From: Bryobacteraceae bacterium
Lineage (GTDB): Bacteria > Acidobacteriota > Terriglobia > Bryobacterales > Bryobacteraceae
NCBI GenBank assembly: GCA_025927575.1
Contig: JAICLJ010000033.1
Location: 1 to 34,779 of the forward strand
Length of the DNA stretch: 34,779 bases
Reading direction: 5' to 3'
The notes below the pieces were generated by a model. The model was given only the letters and a program-made list of their open reading frames with translations. It was not told the origin of the DNA and searched no databases. Position 1 is the stretch's first letter. Every line of letters starts with the position of its first letter. This document shows positions 16,203-23,443 of this stretch, piece by piece. The position numbers and the translations under genes are program-made.

Positions 16203-16668
16203 AGGGAAACAACGCCTCTTTTATCAGGGCCATTTGGCCGGCATGGTAGAGATTATGCTGCGTCACTCCGGAAATCAAATGATAGGTGCTGTACGTGCGG
16301 CCCGGCGCTATATCCTCCAAATGCCTGTCGCCCAGCCGCTCGGCGGCTTCTTTCAAGGCGACCACGGCTCCTCCCATTCGCTCCAGCGTCTTCTGCCAGG
16401 CGGCCTTGCTCGTGTCTTCGATAGGCGGCCAGCACAGCGATTCAGATTCTTCCGGAAGCGGGGTTCCATTGAGCGCTCTCGTGGCAAGCTGGTTCCAGCA
16501 AGTGACGTGAAGCACGAGTTCCCAGATATTGTGCGTTTGCGGAGCGATGCGCAATTGTGCCTGCTCCGCGGTTATGCCGTCGAGAATTTCCTGCAGAGAG
16601 GGACCGTGCCATGCCTCTCCAAAGCAGGAACGGCGGAGCTGATCGGCTAAACGGGAAACTTCGGGCAT
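16201..16668 (-). CDS. DinB-like (DinB_2) metal-binding protein
   Basis: A 155-residue protein of the DinB/YfiT-like four-helix superfamily. The three expected metal-binding histidines are visible: H54 in 'ELVLHVTCW', and H138 and H142 in 'TQHNLYHAGQ'. Some relatives are thiol-dependent S-transferases (bacillithiol or mycothiol) and others are DNA-damage induced; this one cannot be assigned further. The ATG start is supported by AAGGAG six bases upstream on its own strand (around 16675-16680). It is convergent with the permease operon and divergent from the 16688-16858 short frame. Confidence 0.88.
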   Translation of the reverse strand: MPEVSRLADQLRRSCFGEAWHGPSLQEILDGITAEQAQLRIAPQTHNIWELVLHVTCWNQLATRALNGTPLPEESESLCWPPIEDTSKAAWQKTLERMGGAVVALKEAAERLGDRHLEDIAPGRTYSTYHLISGVTQHNLYHAGQMALIKEALFP

Positions 16669-16687
16669 CGCGGCTCCTTACCCGATT

Positions 16688-16858
16688 ATGCAACGGATGC
16701 GTCGACGCAATCCGCGATGGATGACCGATCGCACGCCGGAGGCGGCATGTTTGCTGAACATATTAAACGACGACACCGAAGATCCCGAGATCAAGTCGGA
16801 AATCTCTCGGACGAGGACCGATGCGTTCACCGCTACCGCAGACCTCGTACCTCAGTAA
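16688..16858 (+). CDS. Possible 56-residue protein or gene remnant
   Basis: An open frame ATG 16688 to TAA 16856-16858 encodes 56 residues, basic at the start ('MQRMRRRNPRWMTDRTPEAA') and acidic in the middle ('NILNDDTEDPEIKSEIS'). No ribosome binding site is seen and I recognise no family. It could be a small gene, the tail of a decayed gene, or chance. The remaining bases up to 16908 hold nothing recognisable. Confidence 0.25.
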   Translation: MQRMRRRNPRWMTDRTPEAACLLNILNDDTEDPEIKSEISRTRTDAFTATADLVPQ

Positions 16859-16908
16859 TGCCCCCTGAGATCGTGATTACGGTCCTCCCAAAGCTCACAC
16901 AGGGCAAA

Positions 16909-17937
16909 TCAAGAACGCAATAAAACACATAAAGCCCCCGGGAAACGAAATCCAGAACCACCTTGCCACTGAAAATCCTGGTAAAGCGCTGCTTCGTGGT
17001 AGCGCTCTACTAGGAGATAAGTAAGGGTGACTAGGGCCATACGAATCAACGGTGCCCCTACACAGGAATGATGTCCGATTCCGAAAGAAAGATGGTTAAT
17101 GCGCCGGCGAGCAATGTCTAAGTGATCTGGGCTGCGGAAATATGCAGGATCTCTATTCGCGAGGGACACTCCTAAAATCAGTCGATCGCCTTCGTGAATG
17201 CCAGCTCCATTGAACTGAATTGATTGTGAAGCCATTCGAAAGAGAATACGTGTCAGCCCTGCGTAACGCAACAATTCCTCAATTGCGCGCGGCGTCAGCG
17301 CCGGCTCAAAATGCAGGCGTCGCCATTCGCCCGGTTGTCGAATCAAAGGCAGCCACACATTCGCCAGCATGCGCGGCAAGGTTTGTGAGAGCGCAACAAA
17401 GCCCGATTCACGCAAAGCCAACGGGCCGGAGTGAAAATGTTGCCGGAGATGTACTTCTGCAGCTTTTGCCTTTGTGGCAAGGGATTTGTCGAAGGGCTCT
17501 GCGGCGGCTGCTGAGAGTTCTGCAGCGAACACCAATAGGCTCTCTGCTTCGGTCTCAGCGATATTAGTTGCAAGCGAGGCCAGTCGCTTACAAACGGGGT
17601 CAGCATATTGATGAACCAGATCTACTGGCCGGCTAGTTGGAAGATCATCCAAGATTTGTTGTGCAAGACCCCTGATCTCGGTCTCCCAACCATGAAGTAT
17701 GGCCGGTGCCAGGGCATCAGTCGTTTCACTTCGCATTCTTAGCCGCTCAGCATTGTTAGCCACCAGCTTGTCTAATTTGAGCACGCCCCGCGGTCCGACC
17801 GGATGGAGAGAGGCCGAGCGAAAGGCCGCTGCAACGTCGACATAGCGACTTAAAACCCAAGCGTTCCGGTCTTTATCGAAATATACATCTTGTATTGATC
17901 CCGGACACAGCGTATCGCCTGCGTAGCCAATTGTCAT
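16909..17937 (-). CDS. Short, atypical cytochrome P450
   Basis: A 342-residue cytochrome P450 monooxygenase-like protein. The haem-binding loop 'FGIGHHSCVGAPLIR' is intact, with the ligand Cys at 292. The K-helix ExxR is E221-R224 ('EELLRY'). Aligned back from 'LIRQP', the I-helix reads 'ALSQTLPRMLAN'. Most P450s have AG(x)(E/D)T there, so the acidic residue of the acid-alcohol pair is Gln (Q185) while Thr (T186) is kept. The protein is about 50 residues shorter than usual, mostly at the N-terminus, where the frame begins at 'MTIGYAGDTL'. The start ATG overlaps the stop of the upstream methyltransferase frame (ATGA at 17934-17937), so the two were made as a coupled pair. Substrate unknown; a tailoring role in a small-molecule pathway is an inference. 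No ferredoxin or reductase gene is nearby. Confidence 0.85.
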   Translation of the reverse strand: MTIGYAGDTLCPGSIQDVYFDKDRNAWVLSRYVDVAAAFRSASLHPVGPRGVLKLDKLVANNAERLRMRSETTDALAPAILHGWETEIRGLAQQILDDLPTSRPVDLVHQYADPVCKRLASLATNIAETEAESLLVFAAELSAAAAEPFDKSLATKAKAAEVHLRQHFHSGPLALRESGFVALSQTLPRMLANVWLPLIRQPGEWRRLHFEPALTPRAIEELLRYAGLTRILFRMASQSIQFNGAGIHEGDRLILGVSLANRDPAYFRSPDHLDIARRRINHLSFGIGHHSCVGAPLIRMALVTLTYLLVERYHEAALYQDFQWQGGSGFRFPGALCVLLRS

Positions 17938-18404
17938 TTCAAGCCTATTACCGCTATAAGCGGCTCGCGATACTCAAGGCGTCTGTTGGAGAAGCCGGCC
18001 TTGTCGTAATACGCGAAGAATTCATCTGGAGTTGAGGGGATGGGTGTGTAAGGAGGATGTACACCCTGAGCTCTTTGCATCAAGTTGTTAGTGATCATGG
18101 ACCAGCCATCAGGTGTGTCAAGCGCGATGGTATCAATGTATAAACGTCCGCCCGGCCGAAGTACAAGATAAGCGTTCCTGACGTACAGTCAACGTTCCAC
18201 TTGATCAAAATGCGGCAGAGCGTTGGTGCAATAAGCAACATCAATTGACGCATCCTCGGCGCCCCGTAAGCCAAGAGCGCTAAGGTGCATAACACGAGAG
18301 AACTTCACATTAAGATAAATATTGAAGGAAAGTGGGGTTTTTGTGTAAAGAAACTGCAAAATGACTGCCGGCGCGTGCCCGCCAAGGAATAACCAGCCGG
18401 AAAC
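17934..18404 (-). pseudogene. SAM-dependent methyltransferase, broken by an in-frame TGA and truncated at the 5' end
   Basis: Reading the minus strand in the frame that ends in the TGA at 17934-17936 gives a class I methyltransferase C-terminal half: 'DVAYCTNALPHFDQVER', then 'LYVRNAYLVLRPGGRLYID', 'DTPDGWSMI' and 'STPDEFFAYYDKAGF'. An in-frame TGA at 18189-18191 stands where a Trp (TGG) would be natural ('VER-stop-LYVRNAY'). Upstream the frame stays open to about 18404 and looks related ('FNIYLNVKFSRVMHL'), but the SAM-binding glycine motif and a convincing start are not found. The 3' end overlaps the P450 start by four bases. One stop could be a sequencing error, but the missing 5' half argues for real decay. 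Confidence 0.65.
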
Positions 18405-18693
18405 TCAGCTCACCGATGGGCCACCAAGGTGGAGCGGGGGCGACTATATAGGGATCTCAATGCCGAGCGCATCTGAACTGGCACTGACGATCCGTATTCG
18501 AAACGGCTCTTGTGGTCGCCGGTTTCTGCGAGACGGTTGCCTCCGAGGAGGGTGCCGTACGGCAACATCCAATTCATCATAGTCAGGGTGCTCGGACAAT
18601 TACTAGCGCATCAATATCATGCCCTTATGAGTGACTAATTTCGTTGGTGTCAATCGTCCTATACGAAGTGGAATAGGAGGGCGGAACGCGGAC
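18405..18693. other. Non-coding stretch before the CBS gene pair
   Basis: I see no intact gene. The minus strand may hold remains of the methyltransferase 5' half in shifted frames, but no glycine-rich motif could be identified. A possible ribosome binding site AGGAGG lies at 18675-18680, ahead of the CBS-HPF gene. No convincing promoter was found. Confidence 0.35.
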
Positions 18694-19530
18694 ATGAAGA
18701 GAACCCGGAGTGTATCCACAGGCACTGTGAGAGATCCCGAGGTGCAGATTGATGAAATTATGAGCGACAAGGTCGTAACGGTCGCTCCGAAAGCAACGGC
18801 GAGCGCGGCTTGGGCTCGGATGAGGCGGAGGGGTATTCGCCACCTCGTGGTGACCTCGAATGGCCGGGTGCATGGCGTCATTTCTGAGCGCGACCTTGGC
18901 GGCATAAAAGGTGCGGGCATCAGGAAGGGCCTCCGGGTCGAGGACTTGATGGCGGCTCGTGTGGTGAGCGTCAATCCGGAGACAACGGTGGGACGAGCCG
19001 CCGATTTGATGCGGACAGAAAAGATCGGCTCGCTGCCGGTGGTGGACGATGAACTGCTGGTCGGTATCGTCACAGCCACGGACGTGTTCGATGAGCTCGG
19101 CCGGGGTTCTACGCGAGCGCCCCTTCCAGGCTGGGTGCCTAAGCCGAACAAACGAGAATCCAGCTCTACGAATGTGCCCCTAATTCCCGCTCACATTCGC
19201 GTGTTCGGAGTGAATTTGAGCAGCGAAAAGCGGGCGAGTATCCGGCAACAACTGGGCAGAAAACTCGGAAAGTTTGGGAATTCCGTGGAGCGAATCAGCG
19301 TTCGAGTGGAGGACGTGAATGGCCCACGCGGCGGCGTCGATCAAATGTGCCGGATCAAAGTGGTCCTAAGCGGTTTTCCGAGTGTGGTTTTCGAAGCGCA
19401 AGATGCATCCCTTGATGCCGCGATCGGCAGCGCTCTCACTGGGGTGGAGCAGAGAGTTCGCCGAACCGTGCAGCGCAGACGCACAGGGCCCATCAAAGCC
19501 GCAGCGCGGCCCGCAGGCCACCCCGCTTGA
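18694..19530 (+). CDS. CBS-domain pair fused to an HPF/RaiA-like (S30AE) domain
   Basis: About 278 residues from ATG 18694; AGGAGG lies at 18675-18680, somewhat far, and a GTG at 18631 is an alternative start. Two CBS motifs occupy residues ~18-74 ('IMSDKVVTVAPKATASAAW', 'GIRHLVVTSNGRVHGVISERDL') and ~82-137 ('LMAARVVSVNPETTVGRAADLM', 'IGSLPVVDDELLVGIVTATD'). Such pairs bind adenosine nucleotides. After a linker, residues ~163-258 ('HIRVFGVNLSSEKRASIRQQ', 'RISVRVEDVNGPRGGVDQMC', 'ASLDAAIGSALTGVEQRVRR') resemble the ribosome-hibernation factor HPF/RaiA fold with its strand-helix order and its basic C-terminal helix. The combination suggests a ribosome- or RNA-directed effector controlled by the AMP/ATP ratio (inference). 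A second CBS gene follows by 25 bases, probably in one operon. Confidence 0.82.
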   Translation: MKRTRSVSTGTVRDPEVQIDEIMSDKVVTVAPKATASAAWARMRRRGIRHLVVTSNGRVHGVISERDLGGIKGAGIRKGLRVEDLMAARVVSVNPETTVGRAADLMRTEKIGSLPVVDDELLVGIVTATDVFDELGRGSTRAPLPGWVPKPNKRESSSTNVPLIPAHIRVFGVNLSSEKRASIRQQLGRKLGKFGNSVERISVRVEDVNGPRGGVDQMCRIKVVLSGFPSVVFEAQDASLDAAIGSALTGVEQRVRRTVQRRRTGPIKAAARPAGHPA

Positions 19531-19555
19531 TTGTACGAAGGAAAGGAGCTTCGAA

Positions 19556-20422
19556 ATGTCTCTCAAATGGTATCGAAGGCCGCGGATGGTGGCCCTGAAC
19601 GCGAACACACCGGTGCTCGAAGCCGCACGGGCAATCGAAAGCAATAACATCGGCGGCGTGGTTGTACAAAATAAAGGACGCGTCGTCGGACTTGCAACCG
19701 ACCGAGACTTAACGGTGCGCGTGGTGGGGCAAGGGCTCGATTCAAAGACTACTCCGCTCTCCGCTGTGATGACAAGTCCGGTTTTGACTCTCTCGCCGGC
19801 AGATAGCCAAAGAGATGCGATTCGGCTCATGCAGGAACGGAAGATCCGGCGTGTCCCGCTGGTGGAAGGAGAGCGGCTGGTCGGCATGGTTACACTGGAC
19901 GATCTACTTCTTGACGAGGCTGCTCCGCTTGAAGAACTGGCTGCGGTTGTCGTGGGGCAGCTCGGAGAAGGCGGACCGGCACCGTCCGACAGAACGCCGT
20001 CGGCGCGGCGCAGCGCAGCGCGGGCGGAGGCCACCTACGGGCGCCTGCTCAATCAATTACGCGAGGATTCCGGTTTAGGGGCGGAGGGCGCGGAGACCGC
20101 TCTCAAGGTGGTTCTCAATGGACTCGTGCGGAGGCTCACGGCAGATGAGGCGAAGGATCTTATTGCACAACTCCCGTCAATGCTACAGCCGGCGCTGTAT
20201 GATTTGCCGCCTGGTCCGGACAAGCTGATCACGAAGGAAACGATTGAAGCAGAACTCTCCCGGCGACTGGGCGTGGAGCGGGAAGGGGCGGCGCACCTCC
20301 TCGCGTCGGTCGGCGCCCTCATTGCGCAGAGCGTCAGTGCTGGCCAAATGAGCGATGTCCGAGGCCAACTTCCCGAAGAACTGCGAGCCGTTTTTTCGGA
20401 ATCCCGCGCTTCGGCCGCTTGA
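19556..20422 (+). CDS. CBS-domain pair with DUF2267 domain
   Basis: A 288-residue protein starting at ATG 19556, with AAAGGAG at 19542-19548. CBS motifs lie at ~8-63 ('VVVQNKGRVVGLATDRDLTV') and ~70-125 ('VMTSPVLTLSPADSQRDAIR', 'IRRVPLVEGERLVGMVTLDD'). After a charged linker rich in Arg and Ala (140-160), residues ~160-280 match DUF2267, a helical domain of unknown function ('LLNQLREDSGLGAEGAETAL', 'RLTADEAKDLIAQLPSMLQP', 'FSESRAS' end). DUF2267 proteins are frequent in soil-bacterial stress islands with CBS, Usp and Hsp20 genes. The in-frame extension to 19382 overlaps the previous gene and is rejected. Nucleotide sensing together with the upstream CBS-HPF protein is likely; mechanism unknown. 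Confidence 0.85.
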   Translation: MSLKWYRRPRMVALNANTPVLEAARAIESNNIGGVVVQNKGRVVGLATDRDLTVRVVGQGLDSKTTPLSAVMTSPVLTLSPADSQRDAIRLMQERKIRRVPLVEGERLVGMVTLDDLLLDEAAPLEELAAVVVGQLGEGGPAPSDRTPSARRSAARAEATYGRLLNQLREDSGLGAEGAETALKVVLNGLVRRLTADEAKDLIAQLPSMLQPALYDLPPGPDKLITKETIEAELSRRLGVEREGAAHLLASVGALIAQSVSAGQMSDVRGQLPEELRAVFSESRASAA

Positions 20423-20582
20423 TTCGCCGGCCATCGGCGCCTTGTGCCGAAGTGCTTATCACACCGATGATATTTTTGCCCGGCTGGCCGCGGAGCAATT
20501 GGAAATTGAGTGCTCCTTCCCCTGGATTTTTGATGATCGTCGCACCGATCTCACTGTACGCGCGACACTTCGCGATTCGTCA

Positions 20583-21239
20583 TCAAATCGTTTGAGACAA
20601 GAGGGCATCGACAGCGCCAAGCTCGTCTCTGTTTACCGTATGGCCCATGCGAGGATAGATGCGTTCATCGACCACTGCTCCCATCCGGCGGAGTACTGCC
20701 GTCGACTCATGTACACGATCGAGGGGGATGTGCGCGTCGGCATCGCTGCACCCGATAAAAGCCGGCGTTCCATCGAATCTGCCTGGGTAATGGCGGTGTG
20801 TGCCGGGCGGCCCGATTAGACCGCCGCTGAAGGCGACGACTGCTGCGTACCGCCGTGCGTGGCGCGCCGCAAACTCCAACGCCAGGCATGCGCCTTGAGA
20901 GAACCCCAGCAGCACGATTCTGTCAGATGATACGTCCTGCTGGTGTAGATCCTGCAGCAGACCGGCGATGACGCGCAGCCCTGAACTGATACCCGGCTCA
21001 TTCTGCTCGATCGGCGCAAGAAACGAATTCGGATACCATGTCTGCCCCGCCGCTTGAGGAGCGAGATAGGCCACTCCTGACGCGCTGAACTCCCCCGAAA
21101 GTCCGAGGATGTCTTCCGCGCCGGCGCCACGGCCGTGGAGAAGAATCGCGACAAGCCGCGCGTCGGATATTGCAGGCCCAGCACGAAGTATGGGCTGATG
21201 GGCGTGGGGGTCCTGACTCTGCTGCATTTTCTCTTGCAT
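20583..21239 (-). CDS. mhqD: Phospholipase/carboxylesterase-type hydrolase, MhqD-like
   Basis: A 218-residue alpha/beta hydrolase of the phospholipase/carboxylesterase family. The oxyanion region 'VAILLHGRGAGAEDI', the nucleophile elbow 'LLGFSQGACLAL' (Ser114), 'PAFIGCSDADAHIPLDRV' (Asp166 or Asp168) and 'YPRMGHTVNRDEL' (His200) make a complete triad. No signal peptide is seen, so it is cytoplasmic. It starts 15 bases after the stop of the ring-cleaving dioxygenase-like gene upstream in its direction. This dioxygenase-esterase pair is the core of the mhqNOD operon known in Bacillus subtilis for quinone and aromatic electrophile stress, hence the symbol by context; the true substrate may differ. 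A convergent 160-base gap separates it from the CBS-DUF2267 gene. Confidence 0.8.
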   Translation of the reverse strand: MQEKMQQSQDPHAHQPILRAGPAISDARLVAILLHGRGAGAEDILGLSGEFSASGVAYLAPQAAGQTWYPNSFLAPIEQNEPGISSGLRVIAGLLQDLHQQDVSSDRIVLLGFSQGACLALEFAARHARRYAAVVAFSGGLIGPPGTHRHYPGRFDGTPAFIGCSDADAHIPLDRVHESTAVLRRMGAVVDERIYPRMGHTVNRDELGAVDALLSQTI

Positions 21240-21254
21240 TGCAATCGCCTTCGC

Positions 21255-22205
21255 TCAATCGATCTGCTTGAGGTTAGCAACGATGCGCGCGCGGTGGGGC
21301 TCGAGGAACGGCGGCAGTACAAGCTGCTCGCCGAGCGTGGACGGATCCTCGTCGACCGCAAATCCCGGTCCATCCGTGGCGATCTCGAAGAGCACGCCGT
21401 TCGGCTCGCGCACGTACAGACTGCGAAACCAATAGCGGTCCACCTTGCCGCTGTTCGGAATCCCGAATTCGATCAACCGGTCGGCCCAGGCGTCGTAGTC
21501 GGAGTCGGGACTTCGGAATGCGACGTGATGGACGCCGCCCGCGCCCTGCTGGACAACAGGCAGGTCAGGTTGCACGGCGACATGCAATTCCGCATGTGCC
21601 CCGCCGGCGCCCATTTCGAACACGTGTACTCGCGTCGCGGGATTGTCCGGATGTGGACAATCCCGTGTCTGGCGCATGTTGAAGACGCGCGTGAGCAGGA
21701 CGTCTGTCGGATTGAGCGTCGGCACGCTGATTACGACGGGCCCGATCCCTCGAATCTGCCACTCGCGTGGCACAGGGCTGCGATCCCATGTTGCCGGCGG
21801 GTCGCCTTGTCCGCCATCGTCAATAAGAGCGAGGCGCTGCCCTTCGGGGTCCTCGAATAGGAGGGTGGGTCGCGCATCCCGCTCGAAGATGTCGCTGTGT
21901 TGCACGCGCTGTTCATCGAAACGGCGTGCCCACCATGCCAGCGCCTCGCTCCCATTGACGCGCAGACACGTACGGACGATGCTGCGCGTGCCGCGCCGCT
22001 CTCGCGGGACCGGCCAGTCGAAGAACGTGACGTCAGTGCCTGGGCTGCCTTTCGCGTCTGCGTAAAACAGGTGGTAGGCGCTGACGTCATCTTGATTTAC
22101 CGTCCGCTTAACCAGCCGCATACCGAGCGTCTGGGTGTAGAAGCGGTGGTTCTCCCGGATTGCGGCGGAAATAGCCGTCAGATGGTGAATGCCAGTGAGT
22201 TCCAC
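21255..22205 (-). CDS. mhqO: VOC-family ring-cleaving dioxygenase, MhqO/MhqA-like
   Basis: A 316-residue protein made of two glyoxalase/VOC modules. The metal ligands expected for this family are present: His8 in 'GIHHLTAIS', His226 or His227 in 'GGVHHVAFR' and Glu274 in 'VLFEIATD'. Other family marks are 'NHRFYTQTLGMRLVKRTVNQDD', 'HLFYADAKGSPGTDVTFFDWP' and 'WFRSLYVREPNGVLFEI'. Relatives cleave hydroquinone-type rings or are induced by quinones; the enzyme needs ferrous or other divalent metal. It is followed by the esterase gene (15 bases), the same partner as in mhqOD. A promoter-like pair lies upstream at 22302-22330. No regulator of the MhqR/MarR type is encoded in the window. Confidence 0.88.
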   Translation of the reverse strand: MELTGIHHLTAISAAIRENHRFYTQTLGMRLVKRTVNQDDVSAYHLFYADAKGSPGTDVTFFDWPVPRERRGTRSIVRTCLRVNGSEALAWWARRFDEQRVQHSDIFERDARPTLLFEDPEGQRLALIDDGGQGDPPATWDRSPVPREWQIRGIGPVVISVPTLNPTDVLLTRVFNMRQTRDCPHPDNPATRVHVFEMGAGGAHAELHVAVQPDLPVVQQGAGGVHHVAFRSPDSDYDAWADRLIEFGIPNSGKVDRYWFRSLYVREPNGVLFEIATDGPGFAVDEDPSTLGEQLVLPPFLEPHRARIVANLKQID

Positions 22206-22301
22206 GAGTCCCTTCTTTCATTACGGCCAGTATCCGGACACGCTGGGATCCAGGTTCGATGACGATGCGGCGCCGGTTCGATATTGCTGGCTTATGGTGA
22301 A

Positions 22302-22330
22302 ATGATCTGACACTATCCGGGTACCGTCAA
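22302..22330 (-). promoter_or_regulatory. Candidate sigma-70 promoter for the mhqO-mhqD pair
   Basis: On the minus strand, TTGACG (22325-22330) and GATCAT (22302-22307) are separated by 17 bases. The start codon at 22205 would leave a leader of about 90 bases. The -10 matches consensus at only four positions. Confidence 0.35.
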
Positions 22331-22466
22331 GAGAAACCCGGGGTGCTCATTTCCCCAATTGCCTCGCAGGAGCGCCGGCAAAGGGAGCTACCGCTTCGAC
22401 CGCGAATCCTGCGGGCCTGCTCCCGCTTTCGACGCCTGATGCCGCCGGTTATGCGGCCGCTCCGCG

Positions 22467-23435
22467 TCAAAAATCGTCCCACACGAGCGCGGGAAACACG
22501 GACCGTATCACGAATCCACAACGTTCATAGAGTTCAATAGCCTCGACGTTGGCGCATGTCACCGTGAGACTTGCCGACTGGCAGCCGGAATTGGTTAACG
22601 CAGTAAGGGAGGTGCGCAGAAGCTCGTAACCGATGCGGGTGCCGCGCACACCCGGAATCACGCAGAGTTGGGTAACATGGCCGGACTGGGATGACACCAG
22701 GCTCGCCAGGCAAACGCCGCACACCCGGCCGCTATGCTCGTCTACGGCGACGAACGACGCCCCCTGAGCGAAATGCCCGCAGCCAGGATAACGGACAATG
22801 TTGGTGAGAAATCGCCTGGCGCCCGGGATGTTGCGGTACTGGTCGTTGATCTCGCTATCGATGTGGCCTCGGTAGGCCGCCGAGATCACGTGCGCCGTCT
22901 CTTCCTGCACGCGGTCGTTCCAGGGCTGGATGCGGATGCGATGAGTGGTTTCCTTTGCCGCAAGCCGCGCGATGCTGTCCGCCGCAATCTGCATGAAATA
23001 CCGGTCGTGCCGCGTTGCCCACCGCGCAAACGGCAGCGGCTGATTGATCGGCGCTTTCAACAGCATCAATTGCGACTCGATTCGCCGTACGCCGGGAGTG
23101 TGCATCAGGCTATCGACTATTTCGCCCAGCAGCAGCAGCTCGTTTCCCGGGCTTTGCCGGCTCGGGCGGACGTAGAAATCGCCGATGAGTCCTTTGCGTT
23201 CATCGCAGACCTGGTAGGCGTACCCAATCAGGTCCGGGCCGCTTCGTAGCGCGAATCCGGTAAGCGACTTCATCTGCACGAAACGGCGCACGAGATCGGC
23301 AGATAACCTGAAGTCCCAGGACAACTCACGATCCCAGACCCGGATCTCTTCTTCGAGCAGACTATCCAATTCAGCTACGTCGACCTGGCGGAGGTCGCAG
23401 AGGTGAATCAGTGGTGCGTCGCTTACCGCCGCCAT
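22467..23435 (-). CDS. GNAT-family N-acetyltransferase with two GNAT-like halves
   Basis: A 322-residue protein. The C-terminal half (~165-320) is a canonical GNAT domain: 'VTQLCVIPGVRGTRIGYELL' contains the acetyl-CoA-binding R/Q-x-x-G-x-G/A motif, and 'EAIELYERCGF' is the usual final helix. The N-terminal half ('ALRSGPDLIGYAYQVCDERK', 'LIGDFYVRPSRQSPGNELLLL') looks like a degenerate GNAT copy, so it may be a tandem GNAT protein. No substrate can be inferred. It starts 8 bases after alaC in the same direction, so the two are probably co-transcribed. Confidence 0.85.
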   Translation of the reverse strand: MAAVSDAPLIHLCDLRQVDVAELDSLLEEEIRVWDRELSWDFRLSADLVRRFVQMKSLTGFALRSGPDLIGYAYQVCDERKGLIGDFYVRPSRQSPGNELLLLGEIVDSLMHTPGVRRIESQLMLLKAPINQPLPFARWATRHDRYFMQIAADSIARLAAKETTHRIRIQPWNDRVQEETAHVISAAYRGHIDSEINDQYRNIPGARRFLTNIVRYPGCGHFAQGASFVAVDEHSGRVCGVCLASLVSSQSGHVTQLCVIPGVRGTRIGYELLRTSLTALTNSGCQSASLTVTCANVEAIELYERCGFVIRSVFPALVWDDF

Positions 23436-23443
23436 TCTCGCGA

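Noticed and set aside
18405..18600. Minus-strand frame beginning MNWMLPYGTLLGG as a small gene
   Set aside because: No ribosome binding site and no recognised family; it lies next to a decaying methyltransferase and is probably debris.
20355..20819. Plus-strand open frame of 154 codons overlapping the CBS-DUF2267 3' end and the esterase gene
   Set aside because: Most of it is antisense to the well-supported esterase, and no family signature is visible. The unique part (20423-20582) gives no recognisable protein.
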